Origin: Herbidospora yilanensis
GTDB lineage: Bacteria > Actinomycetota > Actinomycetes > Streptosporangiales > Streptosporangiaceae
Length of the DNA stretch: 64,000 nucleotides
Assembly (NCBI RefSeq): GCF_001570565.1
Contig: NZ_BBXE01000028.1
Span: 116,248 to 180,247, forward strand
Direction: 5' to 3'
Shown here: piece after piece, positions 16,971 through 25,437 of the stretch
Layout: each line of letters begins with the position of its first letter
How positions within the stretch are numbered: the stretch's first letter is position 1
Notes under the pieces: generated by a model
The model's input: the letters and a program-made list of their open reading frames with translations, nothing else
What the model was told of the DNA's origin: nothing
Databases searched by the model: none
Program-made: the position numbers and the translations under genes

Positions 16971-17401
16971 GCCTTCTCGACGCGTTTCTTCAGCCCTTTC
17001 AGGGCCGTGTCGATGATGACCTTCTCGGCCTTGCGCTTGATCATGCCGATCATCGGGACCTTCAGGTCGACCGCCAGTTCGTAGGTGACCTCGGTCGAGG
17101 CGCCCTTTTCGGCGAGGCGGTAGCTGCCGGTCAGGCCGGACACCATCTTCCCGGCCTCGGCGATCTGCCAGCTCACGAGGTCGTCGGACCAGGAGTAGGC
17201 GAGCACGTAGTCGTCGCTGATCACGCCCGCGTCGAGGACGAACCGGACGGTCGCCGGCCGCCCGTCGCCGCCGGTCGAGAGGACCTGCGCCGACTTCACC
17301 TGCCCGGCCCACTCCGGGTAGGAGGGGAAGTCGGCGATGACGGCCAGGATTGTCGAACGGCTCGCGCCGATCACGATGCTCGACGTGGTGCGATCAGCCA
17401 T
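16967..17401 (-). CDS. SRPBCC (START-like) ligand-binding protein
   Basis: 144 residues with the helix-grip fold typical of polyketide cyclase/coenzyme Q-binding COQ10-like proteins: TTSSIVIGASRSTILAVIADFPSYPEW at the start, then alternating strands VRFVLDAGV and YVLAYSWSDD, and a long C-terminal helix KAEKVIIDTALKGLKKRV. The fold encloses a hydrophobic ligand; which one is unknown. The adjacent coupled ArsA-like ATPase is the best functional clue, and this pair is common in actinobacteria. Confidence 0.87.
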   Translation of the reverse strand: MADRTTSSIVIGASRSTILAVIADFPSYPEWAGQVKSAQVLSTGGDGRPATVRFVLDAGVISDDYVLAYSWSDDLVSWQIAEAGKMVSGLTGSYRLAEKGASTEVTYELAVDLKVPMIGMIKRKAEKVIIDTALKGLKKRVEKA

Positions 17402-17416
17402 GCAGCCGACCTTAGC

Positions 17417-18193
17417 TCACAGGTCCAGGGTGAACGGTGTCCCGCGTCCCCGGAAATGCCCGACATTGAGGCATTCGGTACGCCCTATTCGTGTCCTCGG
17501 CACCAGAGGTTGGTGGACGTGCCCGAAGAGTGCGTAGCGGGGCTGATGGGTCCGGATGTAGTCGAGAGTGGCCTCGCTGCCCCGCTCGAACCGTTTGGCC
17601 ACCACGTCGTAGAGCAGGTCGGGGATCGCGGGCGGGATGTGCGTGCACAACACGTCGACCGGGCCGAGGGCGGCGACCTTGGCGGCGTAGACCTCGTCGG
17701 GCACCTCGTAGGAGGTGCGGTAGCGCGTCCGCAGCCCGCCGCCGACGAAGCCGAAGGTCAGGCCGCCGATCTCGGCCGTCTGGCCGTCGAGCACGGTCTG
17801 CCCGGGACGCACGTAGTCGGCCCAGAGGGAGGGCACGTCGACGTTGCCGTACGTCAGGTAGGAGGGCACCGGCATGGCGGCGAACAGGTCGGCGTACTGG
17901 GCCCTGACGGCCTTCTCGATGTGCTCGCGGGGGTCGCCCCCGAGTTCCGCCCACAATTCCGCCGACAGGGCCCTGGCCTCGTCGAACCGCTTCTCGGTGC
18001 GCAGCCGGATGTATTCGGTGGCCCGCTCGTGGCCGAACAGGTCGGGGAAGATGCCCTGGGAGGTGTCGGCGTAGTCGATGAACAGCACCAGGTCCCCGAG
18101 GCAGATCAGGGCGTCGGCCCCGACTCCCGCCTTGGCGAGGGCGTCGGCACGGCCGTGGACGTCGCTCACGACGTTGATGCGCATGGCCGACAT
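17417..18193 (-). CDS. Calcineurin-like metallophosphoesterase
   Basis: 258 residues. All five metal motifs of the metallophosphoesterase fold are present: DVHGR, GDLV, GNVD, THIPP and GHVHQP. The protein lacks a signal peptide and is cytoplasmic. A helical insertion (about residues 50-100, ERATEYIRLRTEKRFDEAR) separates the second and third motifs. Substrate unknown. It is the first gene of the minus-strand cluster, 15 bases ahead of the SRPBCC gene, and divergent from the acyl-CoA ligase gene. Confidence 0.87.
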   Translation of the reverse strand: MSAMRINVVSDVHGRADALAKAGVGADALICLGDLVLFIDYADTSQGIFPDLFGHERATEYIRLRTEKRFDEARALSAELWAELGGDPREHIEKAVRAQYADLFAAMPVPSYLTYGNVDVPSLWADYVRPGQTVLDGQTAEIGGLTFGFVGGGLRTRYRTSYEVPDEVYAAKVAALGPVDVLCTHIPPAIPDLLYDVVAKRFERGSEATLDYIRTHQPRYALFGHVHQPLVPRTRIGRTECLNVGHFRGRGTPFTLDL

Positions 18194-18368
18194 GATATTC
18201 CCGAACTAGCGCTTGGTTACGATCTGGTGCCGGTGGGCATTCGGGCGGTCACGGGCTGATACCTTGCGATTGACCGGATAACGCCTGTGTGACGGCTCTA
18301 TCCCAACCTCGTGTCACGCGGTAGCGTCCCGGGAAACCTGACCGAGCCGGGTCCTATGAGGAGTGACC

Positions 18369-20114
18369 GTGCAGGAGTACACCGTTCCCGTGCTGGTGGA
18401 CGTTCCCTTGTCGGCCAACTGCACCGACGCGGTGTTCCAGCGGGCCGCCGACACCCCCAACGCCGTCGTGATGAAGGTGCAGGACGGCGACCAGTGGAAG
18501 CCGGTGACCGCCGCCGACTTCCGGCAGAAGGTCGCCGGGGTGGCCAAGGGCCTCATCGCCACCGGAATCGAGCCGGGCGACCGCGTCGCCCTGATGAGCC
18601 GCACCCGCTACGAGTGGACGATCGCCGACTACGCCATCTGGGCGGCCGGCGGCGTGGGCGTGCCGATCTACGAGACCAGCTCCACCGAGCAGGTGCGATG
18701 GATCATCTCCGACTCCGGCGCGCGCGGCGCGTTCGTCGAGACCGCGAGCCACCAGGAGACCCTGCGTGAGGCCGCCCCCGACCTGCCCCACGTCTGGACC
18801 TTCGACGACGGCGCGATCGAGGCGCTGATCGAGGCCGGCCAGGACGTGCCCGACGACACCCTGGCCGAGCGCCGGGCCTCCCGGGGCGGCCACGACCTGG
18901 CCACCATCATCTACACCTCGGGCACCACCGGCCTGCCGAAGGGCTGCCAGATCACCCACGACAACCTGCTGTTCACCGCGCGGAACGTGGCGCAGGGTCC
19001 GCTGGAGAAGATGTTCTCCCTCGACGAGCGGGCCGTGCTGCTGTTCCTGCCGCTCGCGCACAGCTTCGCCCGCATGGTCGAGATCGTGACCGTCGAGACC
19101 GGCACGGTCCTGGCCCACACGCCGAACATGAAGAACGTGGCGCCCGACCTGCAGGCGTTCAAGCCGACGTTCCTGCTGGGCGTGCCGCGCGTGTTCGAGA
19201 AGGTCTACAACGGCGCCGAGCAGAAGGCCACCGCCGACGGCAAGGGCAAGATCTTCGCCACCGCCGCGCAGGTCGCCATCGACTACAGCAGGGCGAAGAA
19301 CGACGGCGGGGCCGGGCTCGGCCTGCGGCTCAAGCACGCCCTCTTCGACCGGCTCGTCTACACCAAGCTGCGCGCCGCCACCGGCAGCCGCCTGACCCAC
19401 GCCGTCTCCGGCGGGTCGGCGCTGGGCGAGCGCCTCGGCCACTTCTTCCGCGGCGTCGGCATCGAGGTGCTGGAGGGCTACGGCCTGACCGAGACCTCCG
19501 CCCCCTCCACGGTCAACATCCCCGGCGCGAACAAGATCGGCACCGTCGGGCGGCCGTTCCCCGGGGTCACGATCCGGATCGCCGACGACAAGGAGATCCT
19601 GGTCAAGGGCCGCCACATCTTCAGCGGCTACTGGAACAACGAGAAGGCCACCGCCGAGGTCATCGACGCGCAGGGCTGGTTCCACACCGGCGACGTCGGC
19701 GAACTCGACTCCGACGGCTACCTGCGCATCACCGGCCGCAAGAAGGAGATCCTGGTCACCGCGGCCGGCAAGAACGTCGCCCCGGGCCCGCTGGAAGACA
19801 GCATCCGGGGCCACCGCCTGATCAGCCAGGTCCTGGTCATCGGCGACGACAAGCCGTTCGTGGCCGCGCTGGTCACCCTCGACCCCGAGGCGATGGCGGG
19901 GACCGACCTCACCGAGGAGCAGATCAGGGCCGAGGTGCAGGGCGCGGTCGACAACGCCAACAAGATGGTGTCCAAGGCCGAGCAGATCAAGAAGTTCGTC
20001 ATCCTCGAAGGCGACCTCACCGAGGAGAGCGGCCACCTGACGCCGTCGCTGAAGCTCAAGCGCAACATCGTGATGCGCGACTACGCCAAGCAGGTCGACG
20101 AGATCTACGGCTGA
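18369..20114 (+). CDS. Long-chain fatty-acid--CoA ligase (AMP-forming)
   Basis: 581 residues of the FadD15-like ANL superfamily. Activates a fatty acid via an acyl-adenylate and transfers it to CoA. Seen: phosphate loop YTSGTTGLPKG, GYGLTETSA (motif II), YWNNEKAT, the hinge HTGDVGELDSDGYL with ITGRKKE, and a C-terminal SLKLKRN. I prefer the GTG at 18369 (MQEYTVPV) because GAGGAG is six bases upstream; a GTG at 18363 is in frame. The 3' end overlaps the convergent glycosyltransferase gene by ten bases. Confidence 0.9.
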   Translation: MQEYTVPVLVDVPLSANCTDAVFQRAADTPNAVVMKVQDGDQWKPVTAADFRQKVAGVAKGLIATGIEPGDRVALMSRTRYEWTIADYAIWAAGGVGVPIYETSSTEQVRWIISDSGARGAFVETASHQETLREAAPDLPHVWTFDDGAIEALIEAGQDVPDDTLAERRASRGGHDLATIIYTSGTTGLPKGCQITHDNLLFTARNVAQGPLEKMFSLDERAVLLFLPLAHSFARMVEIVTVETGTVLAHTPNMKNVAPDLQAFKPTFLLGVPRVFEKVYNGAEQKATADGKGKIFATAAQVAIDYSRAKNDGGAGLGLRLKHALFDRLVYTKLRAATGSRLTHAVSGGSALGERLGHFFRGVGIEVLEGYGLTETSAPSTVNIPGANKIGTVGRPFPGVTIRIADDKEILVKGRHIFSGYWNNEKATAEVIDAQGWFHTGDVGELDSDGYLRITGRKKEILVTAAGKNVAPGPLEDSIRGHRLISQVLVIGDDKPFVAALVTLDPEAMAGTDLTEEQIRAEVQGAVDNANKMVSKAEQIKKFVILEGDLTEESGHLTPSLKLKRNIVMRDYAKQVDEIYG

Positions 20115-21223
20115 CCGACCGGCGCCCTCAGCAGTTCCCCGAAGCGGGCGGCGACCTGGTCCCAGGTCCACTCCCGCTCGATCCACTCCCGGCCGCGCGC
20201 GCCCATGGCCCGCGCGGCCTCGGGGTCGCGCAGCAGCTCGATCAGCGCGGCGGCGATCTGCCGGGCCGAGCCGCCGTCGACCACCAGCCCCGTCTCGCGG
20301 TGCCTGACCGCGTCGGGCGCCCCGCCCGACGCGCCCGCGACCACCGGCAGCCCGCTGGCCGAGGCCTCCAGGTAGACGATGCCGAGCCCCTCGACGTCGA
20401 GCCCCGCGAGGCGGGTCCGGCAGGGCATGGCGAACACGTCGCCGGCGTCGTAGTAGGCGGGCAGGTCGCGGTCGGGCACCGGCCCGGTGAACCGGATGTC
20501 GCCCCGCCCCCTCGCCGCGCGCTCCAGGGCCGCTCTCCCCGGCCCGCCGCCGACCAGCAGGAGTTCCGCTTCCGGTACGGCCCTCGCCACCTCGGGCCAC
20601 GCCTCGATCAGCCGGTCCTGCCCCTTCCTGGCGACCAGGCGGGACACGCAGACCACCACGGGCCGGTCTCCCAGCCCGAGCTCGGCCCGCACCCGCTCGC
20701 CGCCCGCGCCGGGCCGGAAGACGCCGGTGTCGACCCCGGGCGCCAGCCGCGCCAGCTTCCCGGGCGGGATGCGGGCCGCCAGGTGAGCCCTCGTGTAGTC
20801 GCCGAGGTAGGTGACGACGTCGGCGTGCGCCCCGATGCGGCGCAGCACCCCGCCCGCGAGCGGCAGCCGGGCCCACGAGGCCTCGTGGCCGTGGGTGAGC
20901 ATCACCACCCGCCCGGCCCCCGCCGCGCGCAGCGCGCCGCCGAGCAGGCCGAGGGGCGCGGCGGCCCCGAACACCACGGTCGAACCCGGGTGGACGAGCG
21001 CGCAGGCCCGCCGGGCCACGGCGCGCGTCGGCAACATCAGGCTGGTCGGGTGGCGCACCACCTGGTAGCCCTGCCGGGCGTCGAACTCGGCGCAGCCCTC
21101 CCAGCGGGGGGCGTACACGACGACCGAGGAGGCGGGCAGCCGGACGGCCAGGGCGTGCACGAACGACTGGATGCCGCCCGAGCGCGGCGGGAAGTCGTTG
21201 GTGATCACCACGACCCGGGTCAC
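20105..21223 (-). CDS. GT4 glycosyltransferase, PimB-like mannosyltransferase
   Basis: 372 residues with a GT-B fold. The N-terminus VVVITNDFPPRSGGIQSFVHAL is characteristic of the PimB/PimC-type mannosyltransferases that extend phosphatidylinositol mannosides; the donor-binding half has LVGGGPGR and the EGLGIVYLEASASG retaining-GT4 motif. A GDP-mannose donor and lipid-linked acceptor are likely (inference). The GTG start at 21223 overlaps the stop of the M48 protease gene (GTGA), giving a coupled three-gene unit with the two peptidases upstream. Confidence 0.85.
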   Translation of the reverse strand: MTRVVVITNDFPPRSGGIQSFVHALAVRLPASSVVVYAPRWEGCAEFDARQGYQVVRHPTSLMLPTRAVARRACALVHPGSTVVFGAAAPLGLLGGALRAAGAGRVVMLTHGHEASWARLPLAGGVLRRIGAHADVVTYLGDYTRAHLAARIPPGKLARLAPGVDTGVFRPGAGGERVRAELGLGDRPVVVCVSRLVARKGQDRLIEAWPEVARAVPEAELLLVGGGPGRAALERAARGRGDIRFTGPVPDRDLPAYYDAGDVFAMPCRTRLAGLDVEGLGIVYLEASASGLPVVAGASGGAPDAVRHRETGLVVDGGSARQIAAALIELLRDPEAARAMGARGREWIEREWTWDQVAARFGELLRAPVGQP

Positions 21224-22476
21224 GGCACCTGCCGGCCGTGGAGGAGCGCCCACGACCGGGCCATGGCGATGCGCTGCGGCGAGGTCGGGTGGGAGGAGTA
21301 GAGGACGTACTCCAGCGGGCTCGGGCTCAGGTCGGAGATGTTGCGGACGGCCAGGTTGCGCTGCATGGCGGCGAACGTGACGGGGTCTTCGGTGATCGCC
21401 AGCGCGTGAGCGTCGGCGCGGGCCTCGATGTGCCGGCTGACGAGGTTCTGCGCGGGCCCCGAGAGCACCGTGCCGAGGGAGACGAGCCCGACCAGCAGCG
21501 CCGCCGCCTTCGGGTCGCCCAGCGACGGCACCCCGGTCCGGCGGCGCAGCAGGTTGCCCGCCACGAACAGCGCGCACGCCCCGAACGCCGCCCCCAGCGC
21601 CCCGACGAGGGTGCCGTGGAGGACGTCGTCGGTCTTGGCGTGGCCGAGCTCGTGGGCCACGATCAGCTCGATCTCCGGCTCGGGCACCTGCAGCAGCGTG
21701 TCGTAGACGACGATGCGCCGGGTCGCGCCGAAGCCCGAGACGTAGGCGTTGAGCGCGGTCGTGCGCCGGGAGGCGTCGGCGACCAGCACGTCGTCGACCG
21801 GCACCCCGTCGCGGTCGGCCATCGCCAGCAGGCTGTCGCGCAGCGGCCCCTGCTGGAGCGGCCGGAAGTCGTTGAAGACCGGCTCGACCACGATCGGGTA
21901 GACGAACGACAACGCCAGCGTCAGCGAGAACGCCCCGAGCGAGGCGGGGATCCACCAGCGGCGCGGCCACCGCCGGGCCAGCGCGATGACCACCACGACC
22001 ATCACGGCCGACAGCAGGAGCTGGAGCCCGAAGTTCTTCAGCCGGTCGGCGCTCCAGGTCCCCCAGGTCTGGGTCGACAGGCCGTAGTCGCGCAGGACCG
22101 TCTCGAACCACATGCCGAGCGGCCACCGGATCGCCAGCGACACCACGTAGATCCCGGCCACCGCGGCGAGCGCCCGCGACCACCAGGGCCCCCGGAGCCG
22201 GTCGATCAGCCGGGCCCCCAGCGGGGTGGCGACGAACACCGCGGCGATCACGAGCGTGACGGCGAGCGACAGGTAGGACGGCAGGCCGGTGGCGGCGTCG
22301 AAGGCGTCGGCGCGGGCGATCTCGGCGGCCCCGAAGTCGCGGGCCGGATCGGGCGTCACCTCGGGCGCGCCGCCGGCGAGCGCCTGCCACGGCGTGGTCA
22401 CCGCCACCACCGCGACGATCGCCACCCCGAGCCCCGCCAACGCCACGGCCGCGGCCTTCATCCCCGTACGTTCCAC
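21220..22476 (-). CDS. M48-family membrane zinc metalloprotease (Ste24-like)
   Basis: 418 residues. The zinc site HELGH lies around residue 275 (ELIVAHELGHAKTDD) and the third ligand is the Glu in HIEARADAHAL. Several transmembrane helices surround the catalytic domain (near 10-25, 60-85, 105-125, 150-170, 185-205, 290-345), the layout of CAAX-prenyl-protease-like M48A peptidases. Two starts are possible: GTG at 22476 with GGAGG close upstream, or ATG at 22461, which overlaps the upstream stop as ATGA; I keep the first. Its substrate is not known. Confidence 0.85.
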   Translation of the reverse strand: MERTGMKAAAVALAGLGVAIVAVVAVTTPWQALAGGAPEVTPDPARDFGAAEIARADAFDAATGLPSYLSLAVTLVIAAVFVATPLGARLIDRLRGPWWSRALAAVAGIYVVSLAIRWPLGMWFETVLRDYGLSTQTWGTWSADRLKNFGLQLLLSAVMVVVVIALARRWPRRWWIPASLGAFSLTLALSFVYPIVVEPVFNDFRPLQQGPLRDSLLAMADRDGVPVDDVLVADASRRTTALNAYVSGFGATRRIVVYDTLLQVPEPEIELIVAHELGHAKTDDVLHGTLVGALGAAFGACALFVAGNLLRRRTGVPSLGDPKAAALLVGLVSLGTVLSGPAQNLVSRHIEARADAHALAITEDPVTFAAMQRNLAVRNISDLSPSPLEYVLYSSHPTSPQRIAMARSWALLHGRQVP

Positions 22477-23237
22477 TCCGCCTCCGGAACACTTCGTATC
22501 ACGTAGTCGCGCCAGGCCGCGGTCAGCTCGGCCTCGCCGACGCCCAGCGTGCGCCGCAGCGCCGTGGCGGGGTCGGCCTGGGCCGCCCGGTAGAGGGCGG
22601 TCAGCGCGGCCTCGCCGTAGCGCTCGGCGATGTAGCGGCAGGCGAGCCAGGCCTCCTGGTAGGCCTGCGGGACCCGCGCGCCCCCCGCGCGGAAGTCCTC
22701 CCGATCCGGCAGCTCCCGTGGCGCCCGCCGGTCGGCGGCGAGCTCGGCGGCGACCACCCCGGTCGCCAGCCCGCTGTCACGGTAGCCGACGTAGTCGGCG
22801 TAGCCCTCCACGAGCCAGACGGGCATGTCGGGACGGGTCGCGGCTCCGGTGGCGACGTGGGTGAGCTCGTGGGCCAGCACGATCACCCGGCCCTGGGCCG
22901 ACAACGACGCCCAGCCCCGCGGTTCGATCACCACGAAGCCGGGGCCCGCCAGGGCGGCCATGCCGGTCACCGGGGCGGGGCGGGCGATCTCGGCGGCCCT
23001 CTCGGTCGTGGCGGGCGCGAGGACGGTCGCGGTCACCGGGGCGCCCCACACCCGCGCCACGGCCTCGGCGGCCCGGTCGGCCTCCCCGGCCAGCCCGGGG
23101 AAACGGTCGCCGGCCGCCAGCACCCGGACGTGCTCGCCCCGGACGGCGACGGGCCAGCTCTGGCCGTACAGGACCTCGGGGGGCCGCCCGGCGGACAGGA
23201 CGGCCAGCAGCACACCGACCGTCACCAGGAACCGCAT
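22458..23237 (-). CDS. Secreted gluzincin-type metallopeptidase (peptidase MA-like)
   Basis: 259 residues from the ATG at 23237. A short signal sequence (MRFLVTVGVLLAVLSAG) is followed by a catalytic segment VIVLAHELTHVATG, with zinc ligands in HELTH, and 25 or so residues later VWLVEGYADYVGY, whose Glu is the expected third ligand. The C-terminal helices (ACRYIAERYGEAALTALYRA) resemble peptidase MA/M1-like folds. Probably exported. It overlaps the M48 gene downstream. A longer open frame to 23624 is only the antisense of the NlpC gene. Confidence 0.8.
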   Translation of the reverse strand: MRFLVTVGVLLAVLSAGRPPEVLYGQSWPVAVRGEHVRVLAAGDRFPGLAGEADRAAEAVARVWGAPVTATVLAPATTERAAEIARPAPVTGMAALAGPGFVVIEPRGWASLSAQGRVIVLAHELTHVATGAATRPDMPVWLVEGYADYVGYRDSGLATGVVAAELAADRRAPRELPDREDFRAGGARVPQAYQEAWLACRYIAERYGEAALTALYRAAQADPATALRRTLGVGEAELTAAWRDYVIRSVPEAEWNVRG

Positions 23238-23251
23238 GTCAACGGATGGTA

Positions 23252-23297
23252 CAAAAACCCCGCGGCCCCGCCCGCCGGGAAGGTGGCGGACGGGGCC
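23252..23297 (-). terminator. Rho-independent terminator after the NlpC/P60 gene
   Basis: On the minus strand, a 13-bp stem (GGCCCCGTCCGCC / GGCGGGCGGGGCC, one mismatch) is followed by GCGGGG and a five-T run. It lies 24 bases after the NlpC/P60 stop and just before the start of the peptidase gene, so it separates the two transcripts. Confidence 0.8.
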
Positions 23298-23320
23298 GAT
23301 CGGTACTTCGCCGGGGGTGT

Positions 23321-23935
23321 CTAGATCCCGGGCCGGACCGCGCCCACGAAGGTGCGCTTGCGGTAGGTGTCCAGCTTGTCGATCCGCACCCGCGAACCGG
23401 AGTTCGGGGAGTGGATCATCTTGCCGTGGCCGACGTAGATGCCCACGTGGCCGCCGCCGCTGGTGAACACGAGATCGCCCGGCTTCATCGCCTTCCAGCT
23501 GATCTTCTTCTTCACCGAGCTCTTCTGCGACCAGGTGGTACGGGGCAGTTTGACGCCCGCCTTGCGCCAGGCGAACTGGACCAGGCCGGAGCAGTCGAAC
23601 GCGCCGGGACCGGTGGCGCCCCACCGGTAGGGGTCGCCGATCTGCTTCTTCGCGACGGCGACCGCCCTGCTCGCCAGGACCCGCTGACGCTGGGCCTTGC
23701 TGAGCTTCTTGACGCGCTTGGCGGACTTGCTCTTGGCCTGGCTCTTCGCGGCCGAGGGAGCGGCGGGCGCCGCCTCTCCCGAGACCGGGACCGCCGTGGT
23801 GTTCCTCGTGACGGTGACCGTCACCTCATCGGCCAGCGCGGGAGGCGCCGCGACCGCTCCGACCGAGGCCGTGAGCGTGACGCCGCCAAGGGAGAGGCGG
23901 GCGATGCGGGACAGGCATGCGGGGGTGGTGGACAG
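23321..23935 (-). CDS. Secreted NlpC/P60 cell-wall hydrolase under riboswitch control
   Basis: 204 residues. A basic, hydrophobic signal peptide ends at PALA|DE (about residue 37), then a Lys-rich linker and an NlpC/P60 domain: catalytic Cys in FDCSGLVQ, His in GGGHVGIYVG, third polar residue His in MIHSPNSG. Cuts D-iGlu/DAP-type bonds in peptidoglycan stem peptides. The frame has no ATG/GTG/TTG before the signal peptide; the CTG at 23935 has AAGGAG five bases upstream and is taken as the start. A GTG at 23824 would remove the signal peptide. A ydaO riboswitch lies in the leader. Confidence 0.88.
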   Translation of the reverse strand: MSTTPACLSRIARLSLGGVTLTASVGAVAAPPALADEVTVTVTRNTTAVPVSGEAAPAAPSAAKSQAKSKSAKRVKKLSKAQRQRVLASRAVAVAKKQIGDPYRWGATGPGAFDCSGLVQFAWRKAGVKLPRTTWSQKSSVKKKISWKAMKPGDLVFTSGGGHVGIYVGHGKMIHSPNSGSRVRIDKLDTYRKRTFVGAVRPGI

Positions 23936-23954
23936 GATTGCTCCTTGGGTCTTC

Positions 23955-24112
23955 CTCTGATGCCTACCGGGTTAGCTGACGGATTCGGGCAGGGAAGTCG
24001 CCCTACGGCGTGATTTCTCGCCGATTCACCCCTGGCTCCGCGAGGGAACCTATTGGGTCCCCGGTTCCATGCCTCCTGGCTGCATGGATTCGGCTGTGCC
24101 GCGTGACGTACG
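23955..24112 (-). promoter_or_regulatory. ydaO/yuaA c-di-AMP riboswitch
   Basis: The leader of the NlpC/P60 gene, read on the minus strand, carries the conserved ydaO blocks in order: GGGGACCCAA, AGGGGTGAATC, TAGGGCGACTTCCCTGCCCG, then AATCCGTCAGCTAACC and GTAGGCATC, ending shortly before the AAGGAG ribosome binding site. In actinobacteria this RNA binds cyclic di-AMP and turns off cell-wall hydrolase genes, so the downstream hydrolase is expected to be off at high c-di-AMP. Boundaries are approximate. Confidence 0.92.
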
Positions 24113-24358
24113 ACACATGGATCTTTATTAAGACATCAGCGCCTACGCGCCGGACTGTCCGCGGACGGCATGGCTTGCTCGTCGCGAAGCCAGAAGTTAC
24201 CGACTCCGCCATAAGTCGGCAAAGTTTTGGCAGAAGATAAAGATCAGATAAACTCCGGCGCTATTCGAAAACGCCTGCATATCACGGGATTTCGGAGGGT
24301 GATGTGACTCTGGTCACACCCCTTGTCACAGAACCCGAAAAAAGCCCCAGACGACACG

Positions 24359-25321
24359 CTAGGGACGAACGGCTTTGTCGGGGTTGTACTGGGCGAGAGG
24401 GGTGATCTTCACCACGTCGCCGGTCTGCGGCGAGTGCACCACGGAGTTCTGCCCGGTGTAGATGCCGACGTGCCCGAAACCGCTGTGCCAGACCAGATCC
24501 CCGGCCTGGAGGTCGCTGATCTGGACCTGGCGGTTCTTGCCCCAGGCCCACTGCTCGTAGCTGGTGCGCGGCAGGCTCACCCCGCCGGCCCGCCAGGCGG
24601 CCTGGACGAGCCCGGAGCAGTCCCAGGCGCCGGGGCCGGTGCCGCCGTACTGGTAGGGCTTGCCGATCTGGGCGAAGGCGAAGTCGAGGGCGGCGCGGGC
24701 GTTGCCGGAGGCGGGGCCGTTGTAGACCTGGCCGGTGCTCTGCGGGTTGCCCGGGTTGAAGGCGCCCAGCTCGCGGAGCAGCTTCATCTGCTCGTCGACC
24801 ATCTTGTCGGTCTTCTTCTTCTTGGCCGCCAGGTCGGCGCGGACCTCGGTGGCCTCCTCGTAGGCGGCCTTGCGCTGGTCGCGCTGCTGCTTCAGGCCGG
24901 CGATTGCGTCCTCGAACTCGGTCAGCCGGAGCTGGCGGCTGGTGGCGAGCTGGTTGATGATCGCCATGCCGCTGAGGGCGTTCTGGGGGGCCGCGGTGCC
25001 GAACATGCCCGAGAGGCTGCGGATGTCGCCCGTCTGGTAGCTGGAGACCGCCAGGCCCACCACGGCGGCCCGCAGGGTCTCGACCTTCACGTTCTGCTTC
25101 TTGAAGCCGACGTTGACCAGGTCGTACTGCTTCTTGGACTTCTTGTACCTCTCGTTGGCCTGGTTGTACTCCTCGACCAACTGGTCGGCCTGCTTGTTCA
25201 GCTTCGCGAGCTTGGCCTTGGCCTGGGGGATGGTCGGCTTGGGATCGGCCGCCGCCCCCGTGATCGGAAGAAGCAGAACGAACGCCGCAAAACCAGCCAC
25301 GGCCGGTACCCGCCCACGCAC
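24359..25321 (-). CDS. Secreted NlpC/P60 hydrolase with coiled-coil (RipA-like)
   Basis: 320 residues. Signal peptide (VPAVAGFAAFVLLLP..GAAA), then two long coiled-coil segments (about 30-90 and 130-185, KLAKLNKQADQLVEEYNQ and LRLTEFEDAIAGLKQQRDQ) and a C-terminal NlpC/P60 domain with WDCSGLVQAAW (Cys), GFGHVGIYTG (His) and VVHSPQTG. This is the RipA-type arrangement, where the coiled coil blocks the active site until activated. I place the start at GTG 25321, eight bases after GGAGGGGG; an ATG six codons upstream is possible. No riboswitch is seen here, unlike its neighbour. Confidence 0.88.
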   Translation of the reverse strand: MRGRVPAVAGFAAFVLLLPITGAAADPKPTIPQAKAKLAKLNKQADQLVEEYNQANERYKKSKKQYDLVNVGFKKQNVKVETLRAAVVGLAVSSYQTGDIRSLSGMFGTAAPQNALSGMAIINQLATSRQLRLTEFEDAIAGLKQQRDQRKAAYEEATEVRADLAAKKKKTDKMVDEQMKLLRELGAFNPGNPQSTGQVYNGPASGNARAALDFAFAQIGKPYQYGGTGPGAWDCSGLVQAAWRAGGVSLPRTSYEQWAWGKNRQVQISDLQAGDLVWHSGFGHVGIYTGQNSVVHSPQTGDVVKITPLAQYNPDKAVRP

Positions 25322-25437
25322 GCCCGAAACCCCCTCCATACCGGACAGACCTGGGTCGGGACTTTACTCAGCGGATCATGTACCCTCAACCGATTCGCCG
25401 GTATTCGCGCAGGTCATCACGTCAAGCGACGACGTGA

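Noticed and set aside
18354..20876. Minus-strand open frame of 840 codons opposite the acyl-CoA ligase
   Set aside because: Antisense shadow; it fuses out-of-frame parts of the glycosyltransferase region with the complement of the ligase.
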